Of a DNA stretch of 64,000 nucleotides, positions 34,530 through 45,727 are shown piece by piece. The DNA is from Scenedesmus sp. ARA3 (Eukaryota > Chlorophyta > Chlorophyceae > Sphaeropleales > Scenedesmaceae), in the NCBI GenBank assembly GCA_004335835.1, contig RWJK01001462.1:49318-113317 (forward strand), given 5' to 3'. Position numbers and translations under genes: made by a program. The notes below the pieces were generated by a model. That model was not told where the DNA came from. It ran no database searches and worked only from the letters and a program-made list of their open reading frames with translations. Within the stretch, counting starts at the first letter, position 1, and the number at the start of each line of letters is the position of its first letter.

Positions 34530-35594
34530 TCAAGCATCCGCCAGGGTGACAGCCTTGCCGCAGGCTTGGTCAACCGACCCCAGCCGCATGGGTGTCTCAG
34601 GGCTGACTGGGCTCATGAGTGTGCGGGCAGGGATGTCCAGGTTGTGTGCGCGGAGCTTGGCCGCTGCAGCAGTCACTGCTGCTGCTGCCTGCACGACAGG
34701 GCAGACAGGGGAGAAACAGCAGCACACAGAGCTCATGTGTGTGCGGGCAGGAATGTCCAGGTGGTGTGCACGGGGCTTGGCTGCTTCAGCACTTGCTGCT
34801 GCTGCTGCCTGCATGACAGGGCAGACAGGGGAGACACAGCAGGGCACAGAGCTCATCAGTGTGCGGGCAGGGATGTCCAGGTGGTGTGCGCGGGGTTTGG
34901 CTGCTGCAGCAGTCACTGCTGCTGCTGCCTGCATGACAGGGCAGACAGGGGAGACACAGCGGCACACAGGGCTCAGCAGAGTGTGTGGGGAGGCAAGTAT
35001 AGGTTGTGTGCGCGGGGCTTTGCTGCTGCAGCAGACACTGCTGCTGCCGCCTGCACGGAAGGGCAGACACGGGAGACACAGCGGCACACAGGGCTCATCA
35101 GTGTGAGGGCAGGGATGTCCAGGTTGTGTGCGCGGAGCCGCTGCTGCAGTCACTGCTGCTGCTGCCTGTAGCAGGGACGGCAGGAGCACCACATGGTGAT
35201 GGGAAGGGAGCCACAGGAGGGGGTGGGGTCACGGAGGCGCAGCAGTGAGTGGGGCTGTTAATGCAAAAGCCAAGGGTTGACTGCCTTGAGGCAGGGTCAT
35301 GATGCTGCAAGGGGGAGTTGTGCCTTGGCAGGGAGTAATCCGGGCTGCAGCTGTGTTAGGATAAGTCATGAAATGTATGTTTGACTGCAACACACCTGCA
35401 GCAGCTGTTGCGCTTGCTTGCAAGCCTGCTGCATCAAGTCATGCATGCACTACAAGCTGCTGTATGACTCACATTTGCCTTGTATAGCATGCTCGCTGAC
35501 TGCTTGAAGCTGCCAGCCCCGCCAAATTCGTGCTCCTCTTCTTCCTCTGTGTCGTCATCACTGTCAACCAGTGCACCTGTATGTATTAACAGTT

Positions 35595-35628
<34 letters not shown>

Positions 35629-36040
35629 GGACCTCGGCATACTTGTAAAAGCTTCATCCACGTTTGTTGCTCTGGTTCCTACTCTGACTTAACAACGCTA
35701 CTCTGACTTATCAACGCTGTTGATCAGGGCATCTGGTGTGTCTGCAGAAGTGCAGCAGCAGCAGCAGCAGCGGCTCATAGGTGAGCAAGTTAATCCACGT
35801 ATACAAGATCAGGTGCGCTGCCTAGTCTGTTGCTCGCTGCAGATACAATCTCTGGCCGTGATGCAGATACAGCAACCGTCAGGATCTGTCGGCTTTGACG
35901 TGTGGTGTATCCATTGTGCTCACCTGTGCTGCCGCTTCGTGTCGACATGCGCACTGTCTTCACGCCCGTGATGGTGCGTCCCACCATCTTCACGTTGCTG
36001 CCCACCACGCGGCTGCCGCTGGAGTCCAGAGACATCACCT

Positions 36041-36079
<39 letters not shown>

Positions 36080-36164
36080 TGCAATGATTATGAAGCATGG
36101 TTTGTCACAATCTTGACGTTGCTGCCCACCACGCGGCTGCCGCTGGAGTCCAGAGACATCACCT

Positions 36165-36203
<39 letters not shown>

Positions 36204-39200
36204 TGCAATGATTATGAAGCATGGTTTGTCACCATCTTGACGTTGCTGCCCACCACACGGCTGCCGCTGGAGTCCAGAGACATCACCTGCAGCAGCAGCA
36301 GCAGCAGCAGCGGCAGCAAGGGTCCACGCAGCTTAGTCAGCCACTCCAATCAAACTACGACGACGGCCTGTGTCACTGCCAAGCACACAGCATGCCGCTA
36401 TATGAAAGTTGGGAAAGTGACACTCAAGGTAAGAACCAGAAACACACCAAGCAGCAGCAGCAGCAGCAGCAAGCCATCTCACCTTCACACAGAAGTCTTC
36501 ATGGATCTGCTGCAGCACCACCACGTGGTGACGGGGCGCCACCAGCCCTGCGCGAGCAGCAGCCACCACCGCCGCCTCCAGCACCGCGTCCCCGTTAGGC
36601 CCCGGCGTGGCCAGCATGGGCAGCAGGCCGCGAGTGAGCTGGCAAGCTCGCGCAGTTGCCCTGAAGCACATAAAAGGATCATTCATTAGTATGTTAACAG
36701 TGACGAAACACATCCTGATAGGAGGCGGCTTGCTTGTTGCAGTTTGAGCTGGCAGGCTCGCGCAGACGCATTGCGGCACAATTCAACAAAGTCATGCACG
36801 ATGATCATGGTGTGATGACACATGATTTACAGCTTGGCCAGCATGGGCAGCAGCCCACGCGTGAGCTGGCAGGCTCGCGCAGTCGCCCTGCGACAAGCAG
36901 GTGAGATAGTGTGCGATGACTAATGGTGATGATAATGTGTGATGAGTTGCCAGCATGGGCAGCAGCCCGCGCGTGAGCCGGCAGGTGCGGGCGGTGGCCC
37001 TGCAGCACAACAAGGAATGATGCACCACATGCACATGTCGATGGAAGGCAGCTGCTTCTTGCATGACGAGGCTCGCCGGAGGACAGCGCTCCATCTTAGC
37101 AGCAGGTCATTGTCTATCACAATGCTGGCAGCACACATCAAAACTCTTTGTCAGATTGCAAAGGAAACTGCAGTGAGCTACAATGCAGCAGGCTGTGCAG
37201 TGCGGTGCAGCTGGCCCACAATGCGCCACTCACTTGCCCTCCAGCCTCCAGCGAATGCCGTCGTTGACGAGGCGCGGCACCACCAGCGTCAGGATGGGCA
37301 TTGGGGGGCGGTACTTGGCCACAAGCTGAGCAGTGCGGCCTGCAGGGCGGGCAGCACAGGAGACACACGAGTGTATCATAGAAGTGGTTGCTTGAATTGC
37401 ACAGGTGTAAGCCATGCCACAGGTCAGTGCGCTTGGTGCCTGCTGATCAGCCCACGCAGACTGCAGGCCCAGCATATGTAGATACTGCACATGCATGTGC
37501 ATGCCCTCACCTGTTGCCGTGTACACCACAATTAGGTCGGCCGTTGTGTTGCCGGCTGTCTAACTGCCGAGCTGGCGAGGCTCTTCAGAGAAGACATATG
37601 CTGCATGCAACCCATGTGAATGTTGGTGCGCATGTTTGCTGTACGGGCTGCTCACCTGTTGCGGTGTAGACCACGATCAGGTCTGCTTCTGTGTTGCCTG
37701 CCGTCCTCACTGCTGAGCCTGACACCAACACTCATAGCGGATGCCTCCAATCCAAGATATTTACCCCCCACAACAAAAGTGCACATCCACCAAACAATAT
37801 TTGAAGCCATATAAAGCTGCTCACCTGTCGCCGTGTACACCACGATCATGTCGGCCTTTGTGTTGCCTGCTGTCCTCACTGCTGAGCTGGCCAGGCTCCT
37901 TTCACGGATGAGCCTAACAACAGTCAAAGTCACTCTCCTTTTCTGGTCTCAGACCATGTGTTCAACCTGTTGTGGCTTATACCATCTAAGATGGTGCCAG
38001 GACCCATATATGTAACTATCTGCTCTAAAACAGTACATGTTTGCTACATGACTCTGCTCACCTGTCGCCGTGTACACCACGATGAGGTCTGCCTTTGTGT
38101 TGCCTGCCGTCCTCACTGCTGAGCTGGCCAGGCTCTCCAGCTTGCTCAGGTAGGGCAGCTGCTCACCAGCAGCAGCATACGCCATGCTGCCTGCAAAACA
38201 TACACACAAATAAGAGCAGGGTTGTCACGACAACAGGTACAGCGCATGCAGCCAGGCGTTCCAGCTTGCTTAGGTGGGGCAGCTGTTCCCCGGCAGCAGC
38301 ATACACCATGCTGCCTGCATTGCAGTAAGGTATCACACATAGAATATTTTGTTGGTCAAGGACATACATCGCATGCTATGGTGTCTAAACACGGCAGCTG
38401 CTTGCCAGCAGCGCCTGCGCTGCAGCCACAGCCATGCCAGGAGGATGGCAATCCTGTCTGATGCAGCCAGCCCTCTGTGCTGCCCTTGTGTGGTGCCAAC
38501 CCCACCTGTGCTGCATTTGTGAGTCAAAAAGCCCACGTTGTGTGCCAGGGTAAGAGATGTGACAACATGCAAAGCCCACCTGTGCTGCCCTTGTGTGCCA
38601 TGGAGTACACGCTCTGCGCGCCAGCACCGCCAAACTTTGTGAAGGCAGCTAGCTCCTGGTAGCCATCATATGCAGACTGCAGCAGCAGCAGCGGCAGCGG
38701 CAGCAGCAGCAGCAGCGGCGGCAGCAGCAGCAGCAGAAGGTGGAGCCACAGCTGACGCCATGCTATGAGAGCTAGCATGCCGTACTGGTCGCTACAGCCG
38801 GATGCCGCTGATGCCACCCACAACTCATCATCATCAGCAGCCATGTGTAGTGTCAAAGCTCCTGCTATTCAGTCGGCGGAGCATACATCAGCAGTATGGC
38901 AGTGGCATGATCATTGCTTTGCTGGTGTACATCAGCACGCACCGACAGCTGCTCACAAATGCCGCTTGATGCCAGCAGCAGAGCAGGCACGAATGTTACA
39001 AGATTGTCACAAGAGATGTTACGAGACTGTGACAAGGGATGTTACAAGACTGTTACAAGCAGCACTCACCGACAGCTGCCCATAGCTGCCGCTTGTGGCC
39101 ATGGCATGGATCTCATTGTAGGAGCCTGAGTCACTGGCCCTGCAGCAAAGCAGAGCAGGCAGGGGTGTCACAAAACTGTTACAAGCCTGTTACAAAGTAC

Positions 39201-40409
39201 ACACAACAAAGGTGCAGTTCTTTGGCGTTTGCGGTGCAGATGGGCACTGATCGTTGCATGATTACTCACTCAGCCTCCTCAGCGATGCCCTCCTCTGTAT
39301 CTCCTGGCCTTGTGCAAGCAGCAAACGCCACAGCCTTGCCACTCAGTGCACGGCTGCTGCTCCTGCTGCCTTACTGTAAGACATGCAGGCAGGCAGCCCC
39401 CAAGACAAGCAGGCAGTCACGCACAACGCATACATCGCATGCACCTTTTCAACTAGGCACACGCTGATGCTGCCTGGCGGAAAGACAAAGAGCAAACACG
39501 AGAGAAAAAGCACACTCACTCAGCCTCCTCTGCGATGCCCTCCTCTGTATCCCCTGGGCTCGTGCCAGCAGCAAAGGCCACATTCTTGCCACTCAGAGCT
39601 CCACTGCTGCTCCTGCCGTTGCCGTTGATCGCTAGCTGTGCTGTACTGCCCAGCTGAGGCTCTGCTGCTGCGGCGTACGTGACAGCAGCATTGAGCTCCT
39701 GGGCAGCTGCCATCAGGGAGTCGTAGTGGCTGGAGTAGTCGAAAACACCCTCCGCAACCCTGCAGCCGCAGCCGCAGCAGCAGCAGCAGCAGCAGCGGCA
39801 GGAGCTGTGGCATCAGTATAGGCAGAGAAAGCATGCATGGTTGCACTTCTGCAGAGAAAGCATGCATGGTTTCACCTGTAGATCTGCAAGACGATGGCAA
39901 CGCAATGCACTGGACACTGTGACAACATGATCATACATGCTGCCACCAGTGTGTTTGTTACTGTTACGTTACATAACAGTTTCATGGCATAACCCACTAA
40001 CCTGCAGATCTGGGTACTCCCTGCGCAACGTCTCCGCGCCCAGCAGGATGACACGCAGTACTAATGTAATGAAACCTGACACTTCATTCAATGATTTGAT
40101 GTGTTTGTTTACTGGTATTGTTTATTGTTTCGACTCACTAACCTGCAGATCTGTGAGATGGTCTCCACGCAGTGCACGGGGTACTCCCCGCGCAGTGTCT
40201 CCGCGCCCAGCAGGATGCCATCCACGCCATCCAGCACAGCATTGGCGATGTCTGAGCAGCAGCAGCAGCAGCAGGAGCAGCAGCAGGAGCAGCAGCAGCA
40301 GCAGCGGCAGCGGCAGCAGCAGGAGCAGCAGGCATGCATTGCATTAGTTTGCAGCAAGCCCAGCAGGATGCCGTCAACGCTGTCAAGCACAGCATTGGCA
40401 ATGTCTGAC

Positions 40410-40451
<42 letters not shown>

Positions 40452-42243
40452 GCAGGCAATGCATCAGTCCATCATGGACCATGATGGTCAACTCAACGCA
40501 GCAGATCAGCAAACCCAGTAGCACACCCAGAGCCAACTGGCAGCTGCCTGCAGTCCTCGCAAAAGCAGTAGCAGATGCAGCATCAACCGCAGCCGCAGCA
40601 TCTGGGGTATCAGTTGTTGGGATGCACAAGCGTGCTGTTAGCACCTCCACCGCCGAGCTCACCGGTTGCCTCTGCCCGCGTGGGCCTTGGGTTGGACACC
40701 ATTGAGTCCACCACGCGTGTGATGAGCACGGGCTTGCCCAGCAGGTTGCAGTGGCTGATCAGCTGCTTCTGCACCAGCGCCATCTTCTCAGGAGCCACGT
40801 CCAGCCCGATGTTGCCCCTGTGGCAGACAACACAAAGGCACAAAGCAGCTGGGCCATTGTGGCTGACATGACTGTGGCAGACCCAGACATGGTTTGTTCA
40901 CTAGTCAATCACCACCAGCAAGATGCTTGAATGTGGTGTTGCTATGTGCTTTGACGACAAAACAACGTAGCAGCAGTGCCAAACTCAGTCTGACACGCGC
41001 AGCAATGCGCTGTGGCCTTCCTAGTGGCGCTTTCTGCACACCCGCCTTGAACACTGCAGCCAGCGGCTGCTGTATCAGCAATCACCAAGTGCAAAAAGCA
41101 GCTTCTCACAAACTATGCCATGCAGCTATTCACAGCAGCAGCAGCAGCAGCCTACCTGCTCATCACGATGCCATCTGCTGCTGCTGCCGCCACCTTGAAC
41201 CCACAACACAAACAATGTGCAGCAGCCTTTCAAAACCCTGCAGCAGCAGCTTACCTGCTCATCACGATGCCGTCTGCTGCTGCCAGGATGCCTCGGAAAT
41301 TGAGCAGTGCCTGCCGCGTCTCCACCTTGGCCAGAATCTTGGTGTGCGTCATGCCCAGTGAGTCCAGGAACAGCCGCGCCTCACGCACATCCTCGCTGCA
41401 GGACACAAACAGAGAAACCACGCACAGGCAGTTGGGAACAGGTGAAGCACAGCAGGCTGAGGCCCAAGGAGCCCAGGAACAGCCGCGCCAGAGTCGCACA
41501 TCACTTATTATACCCCGCTGCTGCTGCAGCTTCTGTAAAGCTGGCACACAGTTGAGTTTGGTGTACCGCCCTTATCCCCCCCGCCTCACCGCGTGCGCGT
41601 GTAGGCGAGGTTGACGTAGTCGATCTCAAACTCTGCGCCCAGCGCCGCGATGGCCTGCCTGTCGTACTCGCTGAACAGCGGCAGGTTGTTCTGCAGGTTG
41701 NNNNNNNNNNNNNNNNNNNNNNNNNNNNNNNNNNNNNNNNNNNNNNNNNNGGGGGCAGCGGCAGCAGCAGCAGCAGCAGTGGCAGCGAGCAAAGTCAATA
41801 TGCAGGTCAAAGCTTTCAGAGATAGAACTGCGCAAATTACTCACAGAAGCAGCAGCACAGGAAAACACAGGCAAGATAAGCTTGTTCTACTGTTGCACCA
41901 AGTGCAGGTTGCTGACATGCTTTGTGACATTGTAACACATTTCAAAACTACCCCATGACAGCTCACCGTCATCAGGCCGTCCATGACTGCGCTGTTCTGC
42001 GCCTCGCAGATGATGTCCTGCCCCTCCACCTGCAGCACGGTAAGGTAGAGGCTGGCGCTGTCTGAGCCGCACACCAGGTACCTGAGATCAAGCAGCAGCA
42101 GCAGCAGCAGCGGCAGCAGAGTGTTCAGCAAATACACAGCACACAGACCGCCAGTGTCTGCTGAGGTAGAGGCTGGCACTGTCTAAGCCGCACACCAGGT
42201 ACCTGTGGGTGCAGTCGTGGCAGCGACATAACGGGGCAAGATC

Positions 42244-42281
<38 letters not shown>

Positions 42282-42989
42282 GCGGCAGTGGTTCAGCAAA
42301 TACCCTACGAACACAGAGCAGCAGGACAGGCAGCAGAAGACATCAGCAGACAGCAGGAGCAGCAGCAGCACCAACAACAAATAGAAGTACACCATACAGC
42401 CCCCACCTGCCAATGTAGATTGTGTCTCCCTCCTTCACCATGTTGTGCAGCAGCGGGTACGTCACAGGCAGCACAGTAGGGGATGCCTCCACATCCTGGC
42501 GTGTGGTGATCATCAGCGTCTGCAGGCAAAGCAATGTAACAGCAGCCAGTGTTCGGCAGATTCATACAGTACAATGTATTTTGAAATAGTAGGGGAGGCT
42601 TCCACATCCTGGCGTGTGGTGATCATCAGCGTCTGCAGGCAAAGCAAATGAACAGCAACTATTGTTTGGCAAGTTTATGGACGTCAACTTCAAAGTAGTA
42701 GGGGAGGCCTCCACATCCTGGTGTTTGTGATCATCAAGGTCTGCAGGCAGCAACAAAATCAGAAGCAGTTGCAGCCACTCTGGCACGGATCATTATGATC
42801 TCAACACCAAATCACTCTCACAGTTTGATAGTTGCCGCAGCCCCACCTGCCCTGCCGTGACGTTGAAGGGGTCTGGGTGTGCTGGCCAGCCATCGTCGCC
42901 GATCACGCACTGCCGCCGCACCATGACCTCCCGCCCCAGGCTGCTCAGCACCACAGCACACAGCTTCTTGGTGTTGGCCATGGCCGCCT

Positions 42990-43033
<44 letters not shown>

Positions 43034-43116
43034 GGTTTGAAGGTGCACCATGACCTCTCTCCCCAGGCTGCTCAGCACCACAGCACACAGCTTCTTTGTG
43101 TTGGCCATGGCCGCCT

Positions 43117-43195
<79 letters not shown>

Positions 43196-44000
43196 TTGAA
43201 GGTGCACCAGCAGCTCCTTTTCCAGGCTGCTCAGCACCACCACACACAGCTTTGTGGGCTTTTGCCTTGGCTGCTCTCAGCATGCAGGCGCAGAATCAGC
43301 ATAGCCCGTACGAGTGCAGTGTACAACGCAGCGTTCGTGCCAGCTGCTGAGCATTGCTGCCTGTGAGATTACCCAACGCCGCACGCCGCATGCATCATTG
43401 CCTAGCTCACGTTGAGTGCTGCCAGCGTTGCGCGGTGGAAGTCCAGGCCACCCCACGTGAGGTCGATGCGTGCAGTCACCATGCCTGCCCGCAGCATCTC
43501 CTCCAGCACCTCCACATTGTGGCTGCTTGGACCCAGGCTGCAGACCAGCTTGGTGGCTGCAGGCAGAACAGAGAGAATAAGAAAGTCAGGTAACGTTTGA
43601 GGTTTTGTGTGTGCTGTTTGCAGTGTGTTGTGAAGCTAGGTGGCGCACGGGGGCAGCATCTGGTCCAGCACTTCCACATTGTGGCTGCTTGGACCCGAGC
43701 TGCACACCAGCTTGGTGGCTGCAGGCAGGCAGAAATTGGGCAGCAGGTGGTGCATAGCAGACGCTGCTGAGCACACCTGACTTTGAGCAAGCACTATGCA
43801 TCCCTTCTACCACGCCACAAGAATTTCACAAGACAATTGTGGCTCAGGACAGTACATATGCGCCGTTGTGTGGTGCTCTCACCTGTGAATGCTCCTGGCG
43901 TATCATCTGCTGGCACCATCACCTCCGTCAAGTCAAGCGACTTGAAGAAGTGCGTCTTGGCCTTGACATGCATCCTTGGGGCTTTGCGTCCAGAAAACAT
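34530..44000 (-). CDS. Pyruvate kinase (plant At2g36580-like type) with insertion and C-terminal extension
   Basis: Exons in transcript order: 43883-44000, 43411-43556, 42847-42987, 42407-42519, 41967-42081, 41590-41690, 41255-41395, 40663-40817, 40143-40251, 39520-39759, 39070-39139, 38580-38676, 38062-38190, 37234-37339, 36483-36660, 35924-36038, 35473-35576, 34530-34688. Phases agree throughout, giving about 778 residues. Key blocks are [59 protein letters not shown] (catalytic Lys), [55 protein letters not shown] and RGLLPMLA. It converts phosphoenolpyruvate and ADP to pyruvate and ATP. About 110-130 extra residues (Ala/Ser/Gly-rich, exons 10-12) precede the C domain, and about 130 residues with an acidic run ([13 protein letters not shown]) follow it. 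Exon 6 begins next to the assembly gap. The exact last exon is uncertain because its start exists in five copies. Confidence 0.9.
34612..35170 (-). repeat. Five-unit 120-bp array at pyruvate kinase last exon
   Basis: Units starting at 34621, 34741, 34861, 34981 and 35101 are exactly 120 bp apart. Each holds a GCAG acceptor followed by AAAAVTAAA and [16 protein letters not shown] codons. The unit nearest the stop continues into the unique 3' coding end and is used as exon 18 in my model. The + strand ORF across this array (Cys-rich) is a shadow. Confidence 0.93.
36108..36300 (-). repeat. Two near-identical copies of pyruvate kinase exon 16 start
   Basis: The (CTG)n-CAG acceptor and about 60 nt of exon 35924-36038 ([14 protein letters not shown] coding) are repeated upstream twice at 124-nt spacing. 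The copies include the same triplet tract and the same intron sequence (GTGCAATGATTATGAAGCAT). Only a few bases differ, so this is the youngest duplication in the window. Confidence 0.96.
36743..37015 (-). repeat. Three copies of pyruvate kinase exon 15 start
   Basis: The [23 protein letters not shown] start of exon 36483-36660 recurs at about 36832-36905 and 36944-37012. A short version is at about 36743-36778. The two longer copies keep a CAG or AG acceptor. Confidence 0.9.
37505..38330 (-). repeat. Copies of pyruvate kinase exon 13: three of its end, one of its start
   Basis: The end of exon 38062-38190 ([20 protein letters not shown] then ACAG/GTGAGC) is copied at about 37805-37905 (nearly identical, in frame), 37648-37722 (in frame, shorter) and 37505-37590 (one-base deletion). 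The exon start with acceptor is copied at about 38246-38330. All four copies keep the splice dinucleotide. Confidence 0.93.
38472..40060 (-). repeat. Copies of pyruvate kinase exon 9-12 ends
   Basis: Exon 12 end is copied at about 38500-38520 and 38472-38492. Exon 11 end is copied at about 38934-38975. Exon 10 end is copied at about 39264-39365 (about 100 nt, GTGAGT kept). Exon 9 end is copied at about 40002-40060. Each lies in the intron that follows its exon. Confidence 0.85.
40250..40456. repeat. CAG tracts and a copy of pyruvate kinase exon 9 start
   Basis: Imperfect (CAG)n at 40253-40333 and (CAG)n at 40412-40452 flank a copy (about 40356-40410) of the start of exon 40143-40251, including the GACATTGCCAATGC-type junction (IANAVLD coding). 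The tracts are the polypyrimidine side of the acceptors on the gene strand. Confidence 0.9.
41144..41500 (-). repeat. Copies of both ends of pyruvate kinase exon 7
   Basis: The exon end with its GTAAGC-type donor is copied as GTAGGC at about 41144-41190. The exon start (ARLFLDSLG coding) is copied at about 41455-41500. The real exon, 41255-41395, lies between. Confidence 0.85.
41701..41750. other. Assembly gap
   Basis: Fifty N in intron 5 of the pyruvate kinase gene, just upstream (gene strand) of the exon 6 acceptor. The true length is unknown. The phases of exons 5 and 6 already match without it, so it need not hide coding sequence. Confidence 0.99.
42160..42750 (-). repeat. Copies of pyruvate kinase exon 4 and exon 5 starts
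   Basis: Exon 4 start ([14 protein letters not shown] coding with GCAG acceptor) is copied at about 42587-42645 and 42699-42747, at spacings of 113 and 109 nt. Exon 5 start is copied at about 42160-42204, 119 nt away. A (CAG)n tract at 42246-42282 lies nearby. Confidence 0.92.
42988..43275 (-). repeat. Triplet tracts and two copies of pyruvate kinase exon 3 start
   Basis: Exon 3 start ([17 protein letters not shown] coding) is copied at about 43040-43115 and, more diverged, at about 43198-43272. Long (CAG)n tracts (42988-43032, 43116-43195) separate the copies and form the (CTG)n-CAG acceptors on the gene strand. Confidence 0.93.
43640..43728 (-). repeat. Copy of pyruvate kinase exon 2 start
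   Basis: About 75 nt copy the start of exon 43411-43556 ([17 protein letters not shown] coding region) with the TGCAG acceptor, 160 nt upstream. Confidence 0.9.
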
Positions 44001-45221
44001 TGCGAAGGATGCGACACAACAACAGTCTGCGCGATGATCGGCAGAATGTGCACGGTGCGGACACTCTCAGGCACTGCCTTGGCGGGAGGCACGTACGGAG
44101 CATTGACGCCCACTTAGGCAATCAACAAGGACAAATGAAGATACACAGCTGATGCGTTGGAAGAATGAGCGAGTATTCTGGCTGCTGTGCACACTAGGGT
44201 TGCTGGGCACAAGCACATGGCTCACGTGGTGAAGCGCAGTACCCTGCTTGGCAAGACGCGCCGATTCAACCGTAATCAGTTGGTTAGAACCAGGAGGTAA
44301 GAGGCAGATGAAGAGGACGACGAGGGTTTCCTTCACAGCGTGTGGAAATGTGGCTCTGCCTGCACACAACCACTGCCGATGACTATGAAAGTGAATGAGG
44401 TGAATAAAGCTTCGGATTGCTCACGTCATCTGCTGTGAGTGGTACGGGAAAAGCAGGGTTGGTAGGGCTTAGTCTGCAAGGCAATCCTGCCAAGCGAATG
44501 ACGAGGCACGATCGCGTCCTTGATCACGATAGCTCATTGTTGATTTCAACCACTTGGAAACGTCAGAGCAGGTTTACACACCGTTGTCTCGTAGAATTGT
44601 TTGCAGTGAGGTGAGCAGTACTGCCCAGCAACAGCACACCATCGTGGCCACCTACCAAGTAGCAAACGCAATTCAAGTTGACAACCAGCAGCGTAGCAAC
44701 CCAGCAGACACTCCGCAGCCCGCCGATCGGCCACAACACACCAGTCTACTCCACGGCCCAGGAAAAGACCAGCCACCAGCCGTGATGCCACGCGCCAGAA
44801 ATGCACAGTGTTGGGCATACAGCATGCGTGCGCACAGCAGCAAAGGCTGAGTATCGATGCTGGTAATATTCAATTGAGGCAACCTGCCTGTAGCCATGTG
44901 CCAGTGCCTATCATCGCCTTGATATCACGTCACCAACCAAGCCATAGCAACAGCGCCAATCGTCAATGCCTGTGGCGTGCTACGCACCACCTCCTGGCCC
45001 CTGACCATGTGACCATGCAATCATCCCACTGTCCTCATAAGGTCCACACATGGTGCCCAACCCCAAATGTAACCAAAACCACTTCTACAGCACACCACAG
45101 TGCTGGAATGAGATGAACATTCACACGCACACTGTTTGCATTTAGTGTTTGCTGTCGGGCCGTGTTGGCTTGCCAAATCACATCAAAAAGAGCGCAGTTG
45201 CTGGTCAGCAGGCACAGCTCG
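44001..45221. other. Intergenic: pyruvate kinase promoter side
   Basis: This lies upstream of the pyruvate kinase ATG and downstream of the SDS22 terminal-exon copies. Open frames exist at 44554-44850 (+) and 43928-44369 (-), but none has recognisable domains or splice support. Confidence 0.5.
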
Positions 45222-45662
45222 CGCGCTTCCCGCTCCCGCAGCAAACTTGCATCCAGCTGCGGCAGCAGCACACCACATGATAAAGATACAGCAGCGCCAG
45301 ATCGCTGCAAGTCGGGCGCGGCTGAAGGTGCGCTGCTTGCAGCCTCAGCAGGTGTCAAACGTGGCTAAACAGCTGCTTGAAGCACCCAAGCAATCGTGCT
45401 TCTTCAGAGCTCAAGCCTGTTCCCGCTCAGGCAGCACACATTGGCATCCAGCTGCTGCATCGCGTGCAGCAGCTACAGCAGCCGCACACCAAAAGGAACA
45501 GCACCATACCACTGCAAGTCGGGCGCGGCTGAAAGTGCGTGCTTGCAGCTTCACCAGGCGTAAAAAGCATCCATGCAACCGTGCTGCTTCAAGACTCAAG
45601 CTTGGTCCCGCTCCGGCAGCACATTTGCGTCCAGCTGCTGCAGCTTGGGCAGCAGCTTAGGC
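45222..45662 (-). repeat. Three copies of SDS22 last-exon end beyond the stop
   Basis: The segment coding LPKLQQLDANVLPERE (real at about 45735-45785) recurs at about 45603-45660, 45416-45465 and 45222-45262. All are downstream of the SDS22 stop on the gene strand. Similarity falls with distance. Confidence 0.9.
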
Positions 45663-45727
45663 AGCAGCAGATGCAGCAGCCCACCAAAGGAACAACAACT
45701 GGCAGCGCCAAGCTAATGCTCGGTGGC

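Noticed and set aside
34612..35170. CRISPR-like regular spacing
   Set aside because: Units are 120 bp with no distinct spacer/repeat division, in a eukaryotic gene, and they contain coding and splice sites.
34449..35171. A 240-codon Cys/His-rich + strand open frame
   Set aside because: It is the antisense of the 120-bp pyruvate kinase last-exon array. Its cysteines come from TGC triplets, and the minus frame fits the splice chain.
45222..45662. A second SDS22-like gene downstream
   Set aside because: Only the last ~16 codons are repeated, with no other LRR exon. These are terminal-exon copies.
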